Source of the DNA: an uncultured Mollicutes bacterium
Lineage (GTDB): Bacteria; Bacillota_I; Bacilli_A; ML615J-28; CAG-313
Length of the DNA: 64,000 nt
Direction: 5' to 3'
NCBI GenBank assembly: GCA_900548675.1
Contig: URLJ01000004.1
Span: forward strand, 1 to 64,000
The translations under genes were made by a program, and so were the position numbers. The stretch's first letter is position 1. Each line of letters opens with the position of its first letter. Below are positions 35,905 through 44,766 of the stretch, one piece after another. The notes beneath the pieces were generated by a model. That model saw nothing but the letters and a program-made list of their open reading frames with translations. It made no database searches and was not told where the DNA came from.

Positions 35905-36708
35905 TTATTCAAAATATGTTCTTAAAAATTTCAACACGCCTTGTTCATCAAATTTAGAAGTAGTAGTAGTGGCATATGGCAATAAATCAGGATGAGCGTT
36001 AGCCATAGCTACACGAGTGTTAACATTTTGGAACATTTCAATGTCATTGTGTCCATCACCAATGGCTATCGTATTTTTAGGATCTATCTTATAATATGAT
36101 ATAGCATCCTTGATGCCACTGCCTTTATTAACACTGATATTATAAATTTCTACAATATTGTAATTTCCAATAGACCAATATCTCGAACGTAGTGTTTGAT
36201 AATATTTTTTTGCGACATACTGTTGTAGTTTTTCAACCATATCATTGGTAACAAACATTAAACATCCATGGGGATTATCAGGAAGGGTTTCTGATATAGA
36301 ACCTTCGATTAAAGTTCCACCATCTACATGAAGAAAATCATGAATTTTATCATTGTACTCATTGACATAAATTGTGTCGTATATTTCAGCGAAAGCGTTG
36401 ATTAAACCTTTTTTTGAAAATTTCAAAATATCTTTTAACTCACTTAATTTTACGCGAAAATCGGTAATAGGATAATTTTTATCTGTAGGATTTGTAACGA
36501 GGGCCCCATTATAATTGATTATTGGCGTTGTTAATCCGAGTGCTTTATATACGAAGTAACTTGAACGAAGAGGACGTCCCGTCGCGATGATAACAATGTG
36601 TCCTAAATCAATTAGTTTTTTTAAATAATTTATAGTCTCTAAATCGTAGTGAGAAAAATCAAGCATCAGGGTTCCATCTAAATCTAAAGCAATTAAATGT
36701 TTTTCCAT
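35905..36708 (-). CDS. HAD-superfamily phosphatase, Cof type
   Basis: 267 residues. HAD motif I LIALDLDGTLML (nucleophile and acid-base Asp), motif II IIATGRPLRSS, and the C-terminal IAIGDGHNDIEMFQ (motif IV) with a Cof-type (C2B) cap between. Such enzymes hydrolyse sugar phosphates, FMN or PLP; substrate unknown. AGGAGGATGCT precedes the start. Confidence 0.9.
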   Translation of the reverse strand: MEKHLIALDLDGTLMLDFSHYDLETINYLKKLIDLGHIVIIATGRPLRSSYFVYKALGLTTPIINYNGALVTNPTDKNYPITDFRVKLSELKDILKFSKKGLINAFAEIYDTIYVNEYNDKIHDFLHVDGGTLIEGSISETLPDNPHGCLMFVTNDMVEKLQQYVAKKYYQTLRSRYWSIGNYNIVEIYNISVNKGSGIKDAISYYKIDPKNTIAIGDGHNDIEMFQNVNTRVAMANAHPDLLPYATTTTSKFDEQGVLKFLRTYFE

Positions 36709-36870
36709 AGCATCCTCCTATATTGTTAAAGTATATCATAATTAGGTAAAAAAAGCGAGTATTTTAATCTTATTGTCACAAAAAGAAATTTAGTTGTTGA
36801 TTTGCAAAAAAAAGAAATTTTAGGTATAATATATAATAGAGAAAAATACCGATTTTTACAAGGAGGATAT

Positions 36871-37689
36871 ATGTTAGTTTTAACTTCACTCGACGATTTA
36901 GTTACTTCGTTTTTTACTAATTTAGGAAAAAACTTTACATGGACAAGTTTTTTTATTCTTCTTACAGGTGTCCTCATAGGAATGATTTTATTTACGAGTA
37001 TTTATGGAATTTTAATGATAGTATCTATAAAGACCGATAAACGTCTGCAAAATCTTGAAAAAAGTACCAATACTATTAATGATGAAATCTTAAAAGAAAA
37101 AATCAAAGAAATTAAAAAACAATTTAAAAAAGATACGGCTGGTTTTACAGTAAACGAAAAAATGAAAGTATTAGGTAGTACTATTTTTGAAACTGTAAAC
37201 GTTATAGCTGGTGAATATTATCCAGAGTCAAAGTATCCGTTATATGAACTTACTGTAGATGAATTATTACAATTCTTACATTACATATCTGATCGCATTA
37301 GTTTAGTATTTGATCGTAAATTATTGAAGCCCTTTAGAGAAATGAGCGTTAGTCAAGTCTTCCGTTTTCTAGATACGAAGAAACGCTTAGAAAATAATAA
37401 AGCCGTTAAGGCTGCCAATAAGATACATATTGGGAAGGTATCCAATTTCTTTTTTACTGTTTTAAATTATGCAAATCCTGTATATTGGTTTAAACGTTTA
37501 ATTCTCGGTGGAACTATATCTGCAGCAACAAATAAGATAGCATTAATAATTATCGACATCGTTGCTGACGAAACAAATAAAACTTATAGTAAGAGAATAT
37601 TCAACAAAGAGATCAGTTTAAATAAAGAAGAAATTGATGCAGTTTTAGATGAATTTGATAAAGAAAGTGAGGAAAATATCGATGAGTAA
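36871..37689 (+). CDS. Membrane protein overlapping ftsK, unknown family
   Basis: 272 residues; not recognised. One or two membrane helices near the N terminus (about 20-50, FFILLTGVLIGMILFTSIYGILMIVSI), then a charged helical region, a middle domain (EYYPESKYPLYELTVDELLQFLHYISDR), and a hydrophobic patch near 225-240. ATG 36871 follows AAGGAGG; the open frame extends upstream without support. A TATAAT is at 36835-36840. It overlaps the start of ftsK by eight bases, so the two are probably translated together. Confidence 0.75.
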   Translation: MLVLTSLDDLVTSFFTNLGKNFTWTSFFILLTGVLIGMILFTSIYGILMIVSIKTDKRLQNLEKSTNTINDEILKEKIKEIKKQFKKDTAGFTVNEKMKVLGSTIFETVNVIAGEYYPESKYPLYELTVDELLQFLHYISDRISLVFDRKLLKPFREMSVSQVFRFLDTKKRLENNKAVKAANKIHIGKVSNFFFTVLNYANPVYWFKRLILGGTISAATNKIALIIIDIVADETNKTYSKRIFNKEISLNKEEIDAVLDEFDKESEENIDE

Positions 37690-39757
37690 TCAAAGAAAAG
37701 AATTTTATATTCCAACTCTTTCGGATGATAAAAAAGAGTTAGAAAAGGAAAATGATCAAGCTAGTTCTATGACTTCAAAAGAAGCAAAAGAAGAAAATAT
37801 AAAAAATGCTCCGGATGTTTTTGTTTCACCTTTTTTAGGCCCTCAAGCAAATAGGGTAGCAGATACAAGTCAAAATAGTACAACTGGTAGAAAAAGATAT
37901 GATGATTACCGCGATCAAACTAATCGTGAATATGGTTTGACTAAAGAAAGTTATTATCAAGATGACCGTGTTATGACAACAGAAGATTATTTAGAAATTC
38001 TCGATAATGGAACTCCTAAGAGAACTGCTAGTAAATCGGTAGGAAAATGGGAAGATATTAAACAAACTGCTCCAAAAAATATCGATGATGGTATGGCGGT
38101 TCCGAGTTTTGAACGTGAACACCGTAAAGAAGAACAATATGTTCCAGTAAATGACAAACGTGATCTCGATGAAAGCTTTAAAATAGTAGTGGGAGCAAAT
38201 GATGAGACTCTTAACAAAACAAAGGTACCTACTGAAGTTAAGGAAGAGGTAATATACGAAAAAGAAGTAGAAGTAGGAGAAAGAGAAAAACCACAAAATA
38301 AAACTATTATAAAAACAGATGCTCCTAAAAGAAAAGGCACTAAGTATGTCTTTCCACCACTTAGCATACTTTCTTCTGAAACGTTCAAAAACAATCAAAA
38401 GAATACATGGGCTGATGAACAAAGTGCAATAATTAATCAAACATTTGAAGAATTTAATTATGCTGCTAAAGTAGCAGGGTATATATGCGGACCATCTGTA
38501 ACACAATTTTTGATTTCTGTCGCATCGGGAACAAAGGTTAGTAATATTCGTAATTTTGAACGGGATTTATTGTTAAAATTATCAGCAAGATCTATTAGAA
38601 TACAAGATCCGATTCCTGGGAAAAGCTATGCTGGTATCGAAATACCTAATCAAGAAAGAAAAATGGTACCACTTGGCAATTTAATAAACAATCGTAAATT
38701 CCTAGACGATAATAGAAAATTATTGGTAGCTTTAGGACTCGATATAACAGGAGATGAAGAGTATGTTGATATCGCTAAAATGCCTCATGGTTTAATTGCA
38801 GGGGCTACAGGTAGTGGTAAAAGTGTATGTATAAATTCATTAATTATAAGTTTATTGTATAAAAATACTCCTGAAGAGTTAAAACTAATTTTAATCGATC
38901 CTAAAATGGTTGAACTATCATGTTATGATGGAATTCCACATCTTGCGATGCCTGTAATAACAGAACCACGTAAGGCTGCAGCAGCTTTAAATTGGGCAAC
39001 GCTTGAGATGGACCGCCGTTTCGATGTTTTCAAAACTTTCCATGCCAGAAACATTCAGTCATATAATGAAAATGTTTTGGAAAATGGTGGTCAAATTATG
39101 CCTTATATTGTAGTAATAATCGATGAATTAGCTGATTTAATGGCAGTTGCCTCAAGTGAAATTGAAACCAGCATTCAACGTCTTACTCAAAAAGCCAGAG
39201 CAGCAGGTATTCACCTAATCGTTGCCACTCAACGTCCTTCAACAGATGTTATCAAAGGTACTATAAAAAATAATATTCCAGTAAGAATAGCTTTTAGACT
39301 TTCGTCATATTCTGATTCTGGTACAGTTATTGATCATGGCGGTGCCGAAAAACTTCTTGGCAATGGTGATATGCTATATGTAGATGATTTCGGTGAAAGA
39401 CGTATTCAAGGTACTTATGTAAAAGACATGGAAATAATGAAAATAACGAATTTTTTAAGTGAACGTTATGCGGTTAATTATCTTGTCGAAGAAAGTGATC
39501 TTGAGGAAAAAGCTATAATTAATAAATTTGATGATGATCAAGATGAAATTTTTGAAGAAGTAGCAAGATATGTTGTAAAATATAATGTTGGTTCTAATAA
39601 TAGAATTACGCAAGAATTTAATATTAGTTTTAACCGGGCAAATAGATTATTAATGAAAATGGAATCCTTAGGAATAGTTTCAAGTACAGTAAAAGGTAAA
39701 CAACGTGAAGTATTGGTTACCGAAACAGAACTTGAAGATATTTTAAATAATTTATAA
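37682..39757 (+). CDS. ftsK: FtsK/SpoIIIE DNA translocase lacking the membrane domain
   Basis: 691 residues. The motor part is complete: YVFPPLSILSS linker start, alpha-domain, Walker A GATGSGKSV near residue 374, LILIDPKMVELSCYDGIPHL, VVIIDELADLMAVA (Walker B), ATQRPSTDVIKG, and the C-terminal gamma winged helix (NNRITQEFNISFNRANRLLMKMESLGIV) that reads KOPS or SRS sequences. Unlike normal FtsK or SpoIIIE there is no N-terminal set of four membrane helices: residues 1-230 are polar and low-complexity. ATG 37682 follows GTGAGGAAAAT. The upstream membrane protein may supply the anchor. Confidence 0.92.
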   Translation: MSNQRKEFYIPTLSDDKKELEKENDQASSMTSKEAKEENIKNAPDVFVSPFLGPQANRVADTSQNSTTGRKRYDDYRDQTNREYGLTKESYYQDDRVMTTEDYLEILDNGTPKRTASKSVGKWEDIKQTAPKNIDDGMAVPSFEREHRKEEQYVPVNDKRDLDESFKIVVGANDETLNKTKVPTEVKEEVIYEKEVEVGEREKPQNKTIIKTDAPKRKGTKYVFPPLSILSSETFKNNQKNTWADEQSAIINQTFEEFNYAAKVAGYICGPSVTQFLISVASGTKVSNIRNFERDLLLKLSARSIRIQDPIPGKSYAGIEIPNQERKMVPLGNLINNRKFLDDNRKLLVALGLDITGDEEYVDIAKMPHGLIAGATGSGKSVCINSLIISLLYKNTPEELKLILIDPKMVELSCYDGIPHLAMPVITEPRKAAAALNWATLEMDRRFDVFKTFHARNIQSYNENVLENGGQIMPYIVVIIDELADLMAVASSEIETSIQRLTQKARAAGIHLIVATQRPSTDVIKGTIKNNIPVRIAFRLSSYSDSGTVIDHGGAEKLLGNGDMLYVDDFGERRIQGTYVKDMEIMKITNFLSERYAVNYLVEESDLEEKAIINKFDDDQDEIFEEVARYVVKYNVGSNNRITQEFNISFNRANRLLMKMESLGIVSSTVKGKQREVLVTETELEDILNNL

Positions 39758-39772
39758 AGTTAGGTGAAATAA

Positions 39773-40927
39773 ATGATTGAAGAACTTGAACCTAAAAATG
39801 AAAATGAGCAAGAAGTTCAAAAAGAAGATCAATCTTCAGAAGAAGATTCTAAATTGGAACAGAATGATAAACCTGCAGAAGATACTCCTTTAGCCCAAGA
39901 AGATGAATACTGGTTGGAAGGGGCAACTGCAGAACAAATTGAAGAATATAAATTAAAAAAACTTGAAGAAGAAAAAGAATTAAGCGCTGAGGAACAAGAA
40001 AAACTTGATAAAGAAAAAAACCGTAAATTAAATAAAAAATTCTTAATTTTAATATTAGGCTTTATGGTATGTTCTCTTTTATATTTAGTTTGTGCTTCTA
40101 TTGGAAAGTATAATATGTTGTATCACGTTGATCTTGATACAACAAAAGACTCAATTTCTTCCATAACAGCACTGAAATATATAAAGTATGCTATGTATGT
40201 ATGTTATGCTATAAGTATTGTAGGATTTATTTTTTTAATTCTTCATTTTACAAAAGTAAAGATTAATATACCACTAGCCAGAAAAGAACAAATATATGAT
40301 ATTCTTGATTGGGTAATAATACTACCAATTTGTATTGTTATTACTACAATTTGTTTTAGTTTAATATTTACTTTCACTGTTGTGAATGGTGAGTCAATGC
40401 AACCTACACTTTATCAAAATGATAAATTATTTGTTCTATATCATAAAAAAATAGAACATAATGATGTTGTAATAGTTTACGCTGATAAAGAAAAATATTT
40501 TAATGTTGAAAAAAATTCTTTATATGTAAAACGTGTCATAGCCTTACCAGGCGATAAGATTCAAAACGAATATGGTGATTTAATAATCAATGGTGAAAAA
40601 GCCGATATGTCATTTTGTAAAAAAAATGCCTATGATCGTGTTGAAAACAACTTTAACTCGACAATTGCGAAAGGTGTAAAAGAATTATCACGAGATACCG
40701 CTTTTAACTTTTGTTTTGTCGCAGACGTTGTAAACGATAAAAAACAAATTTGTGAATATACTGATGATTTAATTTTCACAGTTCCTAAAGGATATTATTT
40801 AGTACTTGGTGATAATCGAGGCAATTCTAATGATAGTAGAAGATTAGGGCTAATAAGCAAAGATGACATAGAAGGCGTTGTTGTAAGCAAAATTGAAGGT
40901 ATAATAGGCTTTAAAAAAATAAATTAG
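39773..40927 (+). CDS. lepB: Type I signal peptidase with long acidic N terminus
   Basis: 384 residues. Cleaves signal peptides on the outer face of the membrane. VNGESMQPTLYQND holds the nucleophile Ser208, YVKRVIALPGDKI the general base Lys253, and LGDNRGNSNDSRRLG the C-terminal box. About 85 acidic residues (Glu/Asp/Gln-rich) precede three predicted membrane helices near 90-110, 135-160 and 178-203; usual Firmicutes SipS has one helix and ~185 residues. The acidic domain should lie in the cytoplasm or face the membrane; role unknown. Confidence 0.92.
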   Translation: MIEELEPKNENEQEVQKEDQSSEEDSKLEQNDKPAEDTPLAQEDEYWLEGATAEQIEEYKLKKLEEEKELSAEEQEKLDKEKNRKLNKKFLILILGFMVCSLLYLVCASIGKYNMLYHVDLDTTKDSISSITALKYIKYAMYVCYAISIVGFIFLILHFTKVKINIPLARKEQIYDILDWVIILPICIVITTICFSLIFTFTVVNGESMQPTLYQNDKLFVLYHKKIEHNDVVIVYADKEKYFNVEKNSLYVKRVIALPGDKIQNEYGDLIINGEKADMSFCKKNAYDRVENNFNSTIAKGVKELSRDTAFNFCFVADVVNDKKQICEYTDDLIFTVPKGYYLVLGDNRGNSNDSRRLGLISKDDIEGVVVSKIEGIIGFKKIN

Positions 40928-40954
40928 AAATTAAAGATTAGGAAGGATAAAAAG

Positions 40955-41800
40955 ATGATTCAATGGTATCCGGGCCATATGGCCAAAGCAATGCGCGAAA
41001 TGGGCGAATTAGTTAAACTAGTAGATGCAGTAGTAATTTTAATTGATGCTAGGATTCCAGCTTCATCAATTAATCCTAAACTAGATGAACTATTTAAAAA
41101 TAAAACGTGTGTTTATATCTTTACGAAAAAAGATAAAGCTGACGATTACTATACTAAGAAGTGGTTAAACCGCTATAAAAAAGAAGGAAAATACGCCATA
41201 AGTATAGATTTAAAGAGTGCCAATCCTTTTAACGAATTTTATCCATTATTGCGAGAAGCTTTAAAACCAAAACGTGAGAAAGACCTAAAAAAGGGTCTCA
41301 AAATACGTCCTGCCAAATTAATGATTGTTGGTATTCCTAACGTTGGCAAATCAACGTTTATAAATCGTTTAGTAGGTAAAAAAGTTGTTGCGGTGGGAGA
41401 TAAACCTGGCGTTACAAAACAACAACAGTGGATTAGAATTAATGAGAATAGTAAACAGGTAATAGATAAATACGAACTTTTAGATACTCCTGGTGTTTTA
41501 TGGCCAAAGTTTGAAAATGAGATTACAGGTTACCATTTAGCGTTAACAGGAGCTATTAGTGACAATGTTGTTAATCTTGAACATTTAGCAATGTATTTAT
41601 GTTCTTTTCTCAAAAAGAATTATGAAGGTAGACTTACTAAAAGATATGATATCAGTGAAGATGTTGAAGAACATGAAGTTTTAGAAAAACTTGCCCTTAA
41701 AAAAAGAATAAGTGTATTAGAAACTGCTAAAATAATAATAAATGATTATAGAAACGATGCTTTTCAAAAAATTACTTTGGATGTGATTAATGATGATTAG
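40955..41800 (+). CDS. rbgA: Ribosome biogenesis GTPase RbgA (YlqF)
   Basis: 281 residues, circularly permuted GTPase needed for late 50S assembly. G4 FTKKDKAD comes before G1 GIPNVGKST (from residue 126) and G3 DTPG; the opening IQWYPGHMAKAMR is the family signature. Its Shine-Dalgarno AGGAAGG (40940-40946) is exactly complementary to CCTTCCT in the small RNA at 44.6 kb. rnhB overlaps its end, as in Bacillus. Confidence 0.96.
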   Translation: MIQWYPGHMAKAMREMGELVKLVDAVVILIDARIPASSINPKLDELFKNKTCVYIFTKKDKADDYYTKKWLNRYKKEGKYAISIDLKSANPFNEFYPLLREALKPKREKDLKKGLKIRPAKLMIVGIPNVGKSTFINRLVGKKVVAVGDKPGVTKQQQWIRINENSKQVIDKYELLDTPGVLWPKFENEITGYHLALTGAISDNVVNLEHLAMYLCSFLKKNYEGRLTKRYDISEDVEEHEVLEKLALKKRISVLETAKIIINDYRNDAFQKITLDVINDD

Positions 41801-42431
41801 AGTAAACGTCGAAAATAATTATCAAATTGAAACATCACTTTATGAAGAAGGGTATAATAATATAGCAGGAACTGATGAGGTAGGTCGTGGTCCCATGGCA
41901 GGACCAGTGGTAGCATGCGCTGTTGTTTTTGAAAAAGGTCATTATATTGAAGGTGTGACGGATTCAAAGAAAATATCTGACAAAAAACGACGTTTATTAT
42001 ATAATAAAATACTTAATGAGGCAAAGGCTGTAGGTGTAGCTTTTGTAAGCGAAAGAGTAATTGATAAAATAAATATTTATGAAGCATCAAGAAAGGCAAT
42101 GGAACGAGCTCTTTTTAAAATAAAAACTAAAATTAAAATAGATTACGTACTGACAGATGCTATGCCCCTAAATATTGATATTCCACAAATGAATATTATT
42201 AAAGGAGACGAAAATAGTTTTCTAATAGGGTGTGCAAGTATTGTCGCGAAAGTTGTGCGTGATGATTATATGATTAGACAAGCAAGTAAATATCCTCAAT
42301 ACGGATTTGAAAAACATAAAGGATATGTGACAAAAGCACATCGTGAGGCTATTCAAAAATATGGTGTTCTTCCGATACATCGGAAAACATACAAACCTGT
42401 TATGGATATACTAAAAAAAGACAATAAATAA
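41790..42431 (+). CDS. rnhB: Ribonuclease HII
   Basis: 213 residues; cleaves RNA in RNA-DNA hybrids and single ribonucleotides in DNA. AGTDEVGRGPMAGPVVACAV holds the Asp-Glu pair, VTDSKKISDKKR and the later DAMPL/ASIVAKVVRD motifs complete the site. The start is ATG 41790 or the adjacent 41793, inside the rbgA end, suggesting coupling. Confidence 0.95.
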   Translation: MMIRVNVENNYQIETSLYEEGYNNIAGTDEVGRGPMAGPVVACAVVFEKGHYIEGVTDSKKISDKKRRLLYNKILNEAKAVGVAFVSERVIDKINIYEASRKAMERALFKIKTKIKIDYVLTDAMPLNIDIPQMNIIKGDENSFLIGCASIVAKVVRDDYMIRQASKYPQYGFEKHKGYVTKAHREAIQKYGVLPIHRKTYKPVMDILKKDNK

Positions 42432-42444
42432 TGAGGTGAATAAA

Positions 42445-44547
42445 GTGAAACTATTAATAGTAGAATCACCAGCAAAGAGTAAAACAATAGAAAATTATTT
42501 GGGTGGCGATTACCATGTCGAAGCTAGCATGGGGCATATTAGAGACCTTTCAATAAAAGGAAAAGGTGGCTTCGGTGTAGATATTGAGAATAATTTTAAA
42601 CCTGAATATGTCATTTTAGATGATAAAAAGGCTATAGTAGAAAAATTAAAAAAGTATGCGAATGAAGCAGAGCATGTTTTTCTAGCAACCGACCCCGACC
42701 GTGAAGGAGAGGCTATTAGTTGGCATTTACAAGAGGTTTTAGATCAAAATCCTGACAAAGTGTCAAGAATTGTTTTTAACGAAATAACGAAAAAGGCCAT
42801 TATCAATGCTTTAAATAATGACCGTGAAATAGATATGAATCTAGTCCACTCTCAAGAATCAAGAAGAATATTGGATCGTATAATAGGTTTTAGATTATCT
42901 AGTTTACTTCAACAAAAAATAGGGTCAAAATCTGCTGGAAGAGTTCAATCGGTAGCACTTAAACTTGTTGTTGATCGTGAAAAAGAAATTGAAGCATTCG
43001 ATAAAGAAGAGTATTGGGATATATTTGCGTATTTAACAAAAGACAAATATAATCTAAAAGCTAAATTTATTGGTACTAAAGATGCTAAAATATCTTTAAA
43101 AAATGAAGAGGAAACAAATGAAGTTTTAAAAGGTTTAGAAAACGCAACTTACAAGGTTGCTTCAGTTGAAAAGAAGCGTAGAAAAAAATCTTCAAAACCT
43201 CCTTTCATTACATCAACACTCCAACAAGATGCCGGAGCAAGATATCACTATAATGCTAAAAGAGTTATGAGTATAGCTCAAAAGTTATACGAAGGTTTAG
43301 ATTTAGGAAAAGAACGTGTAGGTTTAATAACATATATGCGTACTGACTCAATTCGTTTAGCTGATGATTTTGTTAGTAGTGCTAAAAAATTTATTACAGA
43401 AAAATATGGGGAAAATTATTATAAAGGTGTAAAAGCTAAAAAAACTAAATCAACACAACATATCCAAGATGCCCATGAAGCTATTAGACCGACTTCAATT
43501 GAGAGAACACCGGAATCAATCAAACAATATTTAAGCTTAGAAGAGTATAAATTATATACCCTCATTTACAATCGTGCGCTAGCATCCCTTATGAGTGATG
43601 CGATAGTAGAAGATACGGATGTGTTAGTTGGTGCTAATGAATATATGTTTGAACTTGAAGGTGAAAAAACAATCTACGATGGTTTTATGAAAATATACCA
43701 AGAAACAAGTATAGATGATGAAGAAGATTTATCAATTTTACCAGAAATACTTGTCGATGAAGTTTTAAATCTCCAAGAAATAAAGAAAGAACAAAAATTC
43801 ACCAATCCTCCATATCGTTATACAGAAGCGAGACTAATTCGAAAAATGGAAGAATTAGGTATAGGTAGACCATCAACGTACGCACTTACAATGGAAACTT
43901 TGAGGGTTAGAAGTTATGTTAGTATGCAAAACAGAACTTTTGTTCCAACTGAGCAAGGTAGATTAACTAGTGAACAACTTGATTTATTCTTCAGTTCTAT
44001 AATAAATGTCAAGTATACTGCTGAAATGGAAAATACGCTAGACGAAATTAGCTTAGGACATAAAGTATGGTATGAAGAAATAAGAAAATTCTATGATATG
44101 TTCGCACCATTAATAGAAATTGCTCGCGATAATATGGTTAAAATATATCCTAAACAAACGGATGAATTTTGTCCTGAATGCGGACTCCCTCTATTAATAA
44201 GAAGAGGTCCTTTCGGTGAATTTACAGCTTGTTCAGGATATCCAAGATGTAAATATATTAAAAAAGTTAAAAAGCCGGACCCTGTCAAAACAGGAATAAC
44301 GTGTCCTATTTGTCATGAGGGTGAATTAGTAGAACGTATAAACGCAAGAGGAAGAACTAAGGGTGCGAAGTTTTACGCATGTAGTTTGTTTCCGAAGTGT
44401 AAGGCAACATTTTCAGGTCTTCCAAATGGTGAAATATGTAATACCTGTGGTGCACCAATGATTGTGGTTGATGGTGTCGTACGCTGCGGCAACGAAAGAT
44501 GTAAAACAAATCATCAGGTAACAAAAAAAGCAAAAGGGACGGAATAA
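42445..44547 (+). CDS. topA: DNA topoisomerase I
   Basis: 700 residues, type IA topoisomerase that relaxes negative supercoils. Toprim domain at the start (KLLIVESPAKSKTIENYLG, ATDPDREGEAISWHL), active-site Tyr297 in LITYMRTDS, and three C-terminal zinc modules (CPECG...CSGYPRC, CPICH...CSLFPKC, CNTCG...CGNERC). GTG 42445 is the start because GAGGTGAA precedes it and the product begins MKLLIVESP. Confidence 0.97.
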   Translation: MKLLIVESPAKSKTIENYLGGDYHVEASMGHIRDLSIKGKGGFGVDIENNFKPEYVILDDKKAIVEKLKKYANEAEHVFLATDPDREGEAISWHLQEVLDQNPDKVSRIVFNEITKKAIINALNNDREIDMNLVHSQESRRILDRIIGFRLSSLLQQKIGSKSAGRVQSVALKLVVDREKEIEAFDKEEYWDIFAYLTKDKYNLKAKFIGTKDAKISLKNEEETNEVLKGLENATYKVASVEKKRRKKSSKPPFITSTLQQDAGARYHYNAKRVMSIAQKLYEGLDLGKERVGLITYMRTDSIRLADDFVSSAKKFITEKYGENYYKGVKAKKTKSTQHIQDAHEAIRPTSIERTPESIKQYLSLEEYKLYTLIYNRALASLMSDAIVEDTDVLVGANEYMFELEGEKTIYDGFMKIYQETSIDDEEDLSILPEILVDEVLNLQEIKKEQKFTNPPYRYTEARLIRKMEELGIGRPSTYALTMETLRVRSYVSMQNRTFVPTEQGRLTSEQLDLFFSSIINVKYTAEMENTLDEISLGHKVWYEEIRKFYDMFAPLIEIARDNMVKIYPKQTDEFCPECGLPLLIRRGPFGEFTACSGYPRCKYIKKVKKPDPVKTGITCPICHEGELVERINARGRTKGAKFYACSLFPKCKATFSGLPNGEICNTCGAPMIVVDGVVRCGNERCKTNHQVTKKAKGTE

Positions 44548-44561
44548 AAGGTCACTTTTAC

Positions 44562-44590
44562 TTGACATATGTCGAAAAATTTGTTATAAT
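44562..44590 (+). promoter_or_regulatory. Exact consensus promoter with no ORF downstream
   Basis: TTGACA (44562-44567), 17-bp spacer, TATAAT (44585-44590). Expected start near 44597 is the first base of a hairpin. Confidence 0.88.
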
Positions 44591-44596
44591 ATTACT

Positions 44597-44692
44597 GCAA
44601 CGTAAAGCGTTGCACATATCCCCTACACATTGTTAATATTACTATTAACAAACCCTTCCTAACCCACTGTTACCCGCGGTGGGTTATTTTTT
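44597..44692 (+). ncRNA. Putative stand-alone small RNA (~96 nt)
   Basis: Between topA and ftsY an exact consensus promoter is followed, within 100 bases, by three hairpins: GCAACG/CGTTGC (44597-44613, right at the expected start), a perfect TTGTTAATA/TATTAACAA (44630-44651), and a terminator AACCCAC/GTGGGTT (44661-44685) with ATTTTTT. The single-stranded links are C-rich: ATATCCCCTACACA and ACCCTTCCT. CCTTCCT can pair with Shine-Dalgarno sequences. ftsY has its own promoter beyond the terminator, so this is not simply its leader. I see no SRP, 6S or tmRNA signature. Confidence 0.7.
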
Positions 44693-44707
44693 GATGTATC
44701 AATAAAC

Positions 44708-44736
44708 GTGCAAAAATAAATAAAATTTGTTATAAT
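44708..44736 (+). promoter_or_regulatory. Promoter of ftsY-ylxM-ffh
   Basis: GTGCAA (44708-44713), 17-bp spacer, TATAAT (44731-44736), 31 bp before the ftsY start. Confidence 0.65.
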
Positions 44737-44766
44737 ATTATAAATGTATGAAAAGGAATTAAAAGT

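Noticed and set aside
36726..36977. 83-residue minus-strand ORF before the HAD gene
   Set aside because: It overlaps the well-supported start of the 36871 gene and lacks a ribosome site.
44630..44662. TTG-started Leu-rich leader peptide (LLILLLTNPS) suggesting an attenuator
   Set aside because: No Shine-Dalgarno, the codons fall in a perfect hairpin, and the downstream gene ftsY has its own promoter and no link to leucine.
44597..44692. SRP RNA beside ftsY and ffh
   Set aside because: The conserved GGAA-tetraloop helix 8 sequence of SRP RNA is missing.
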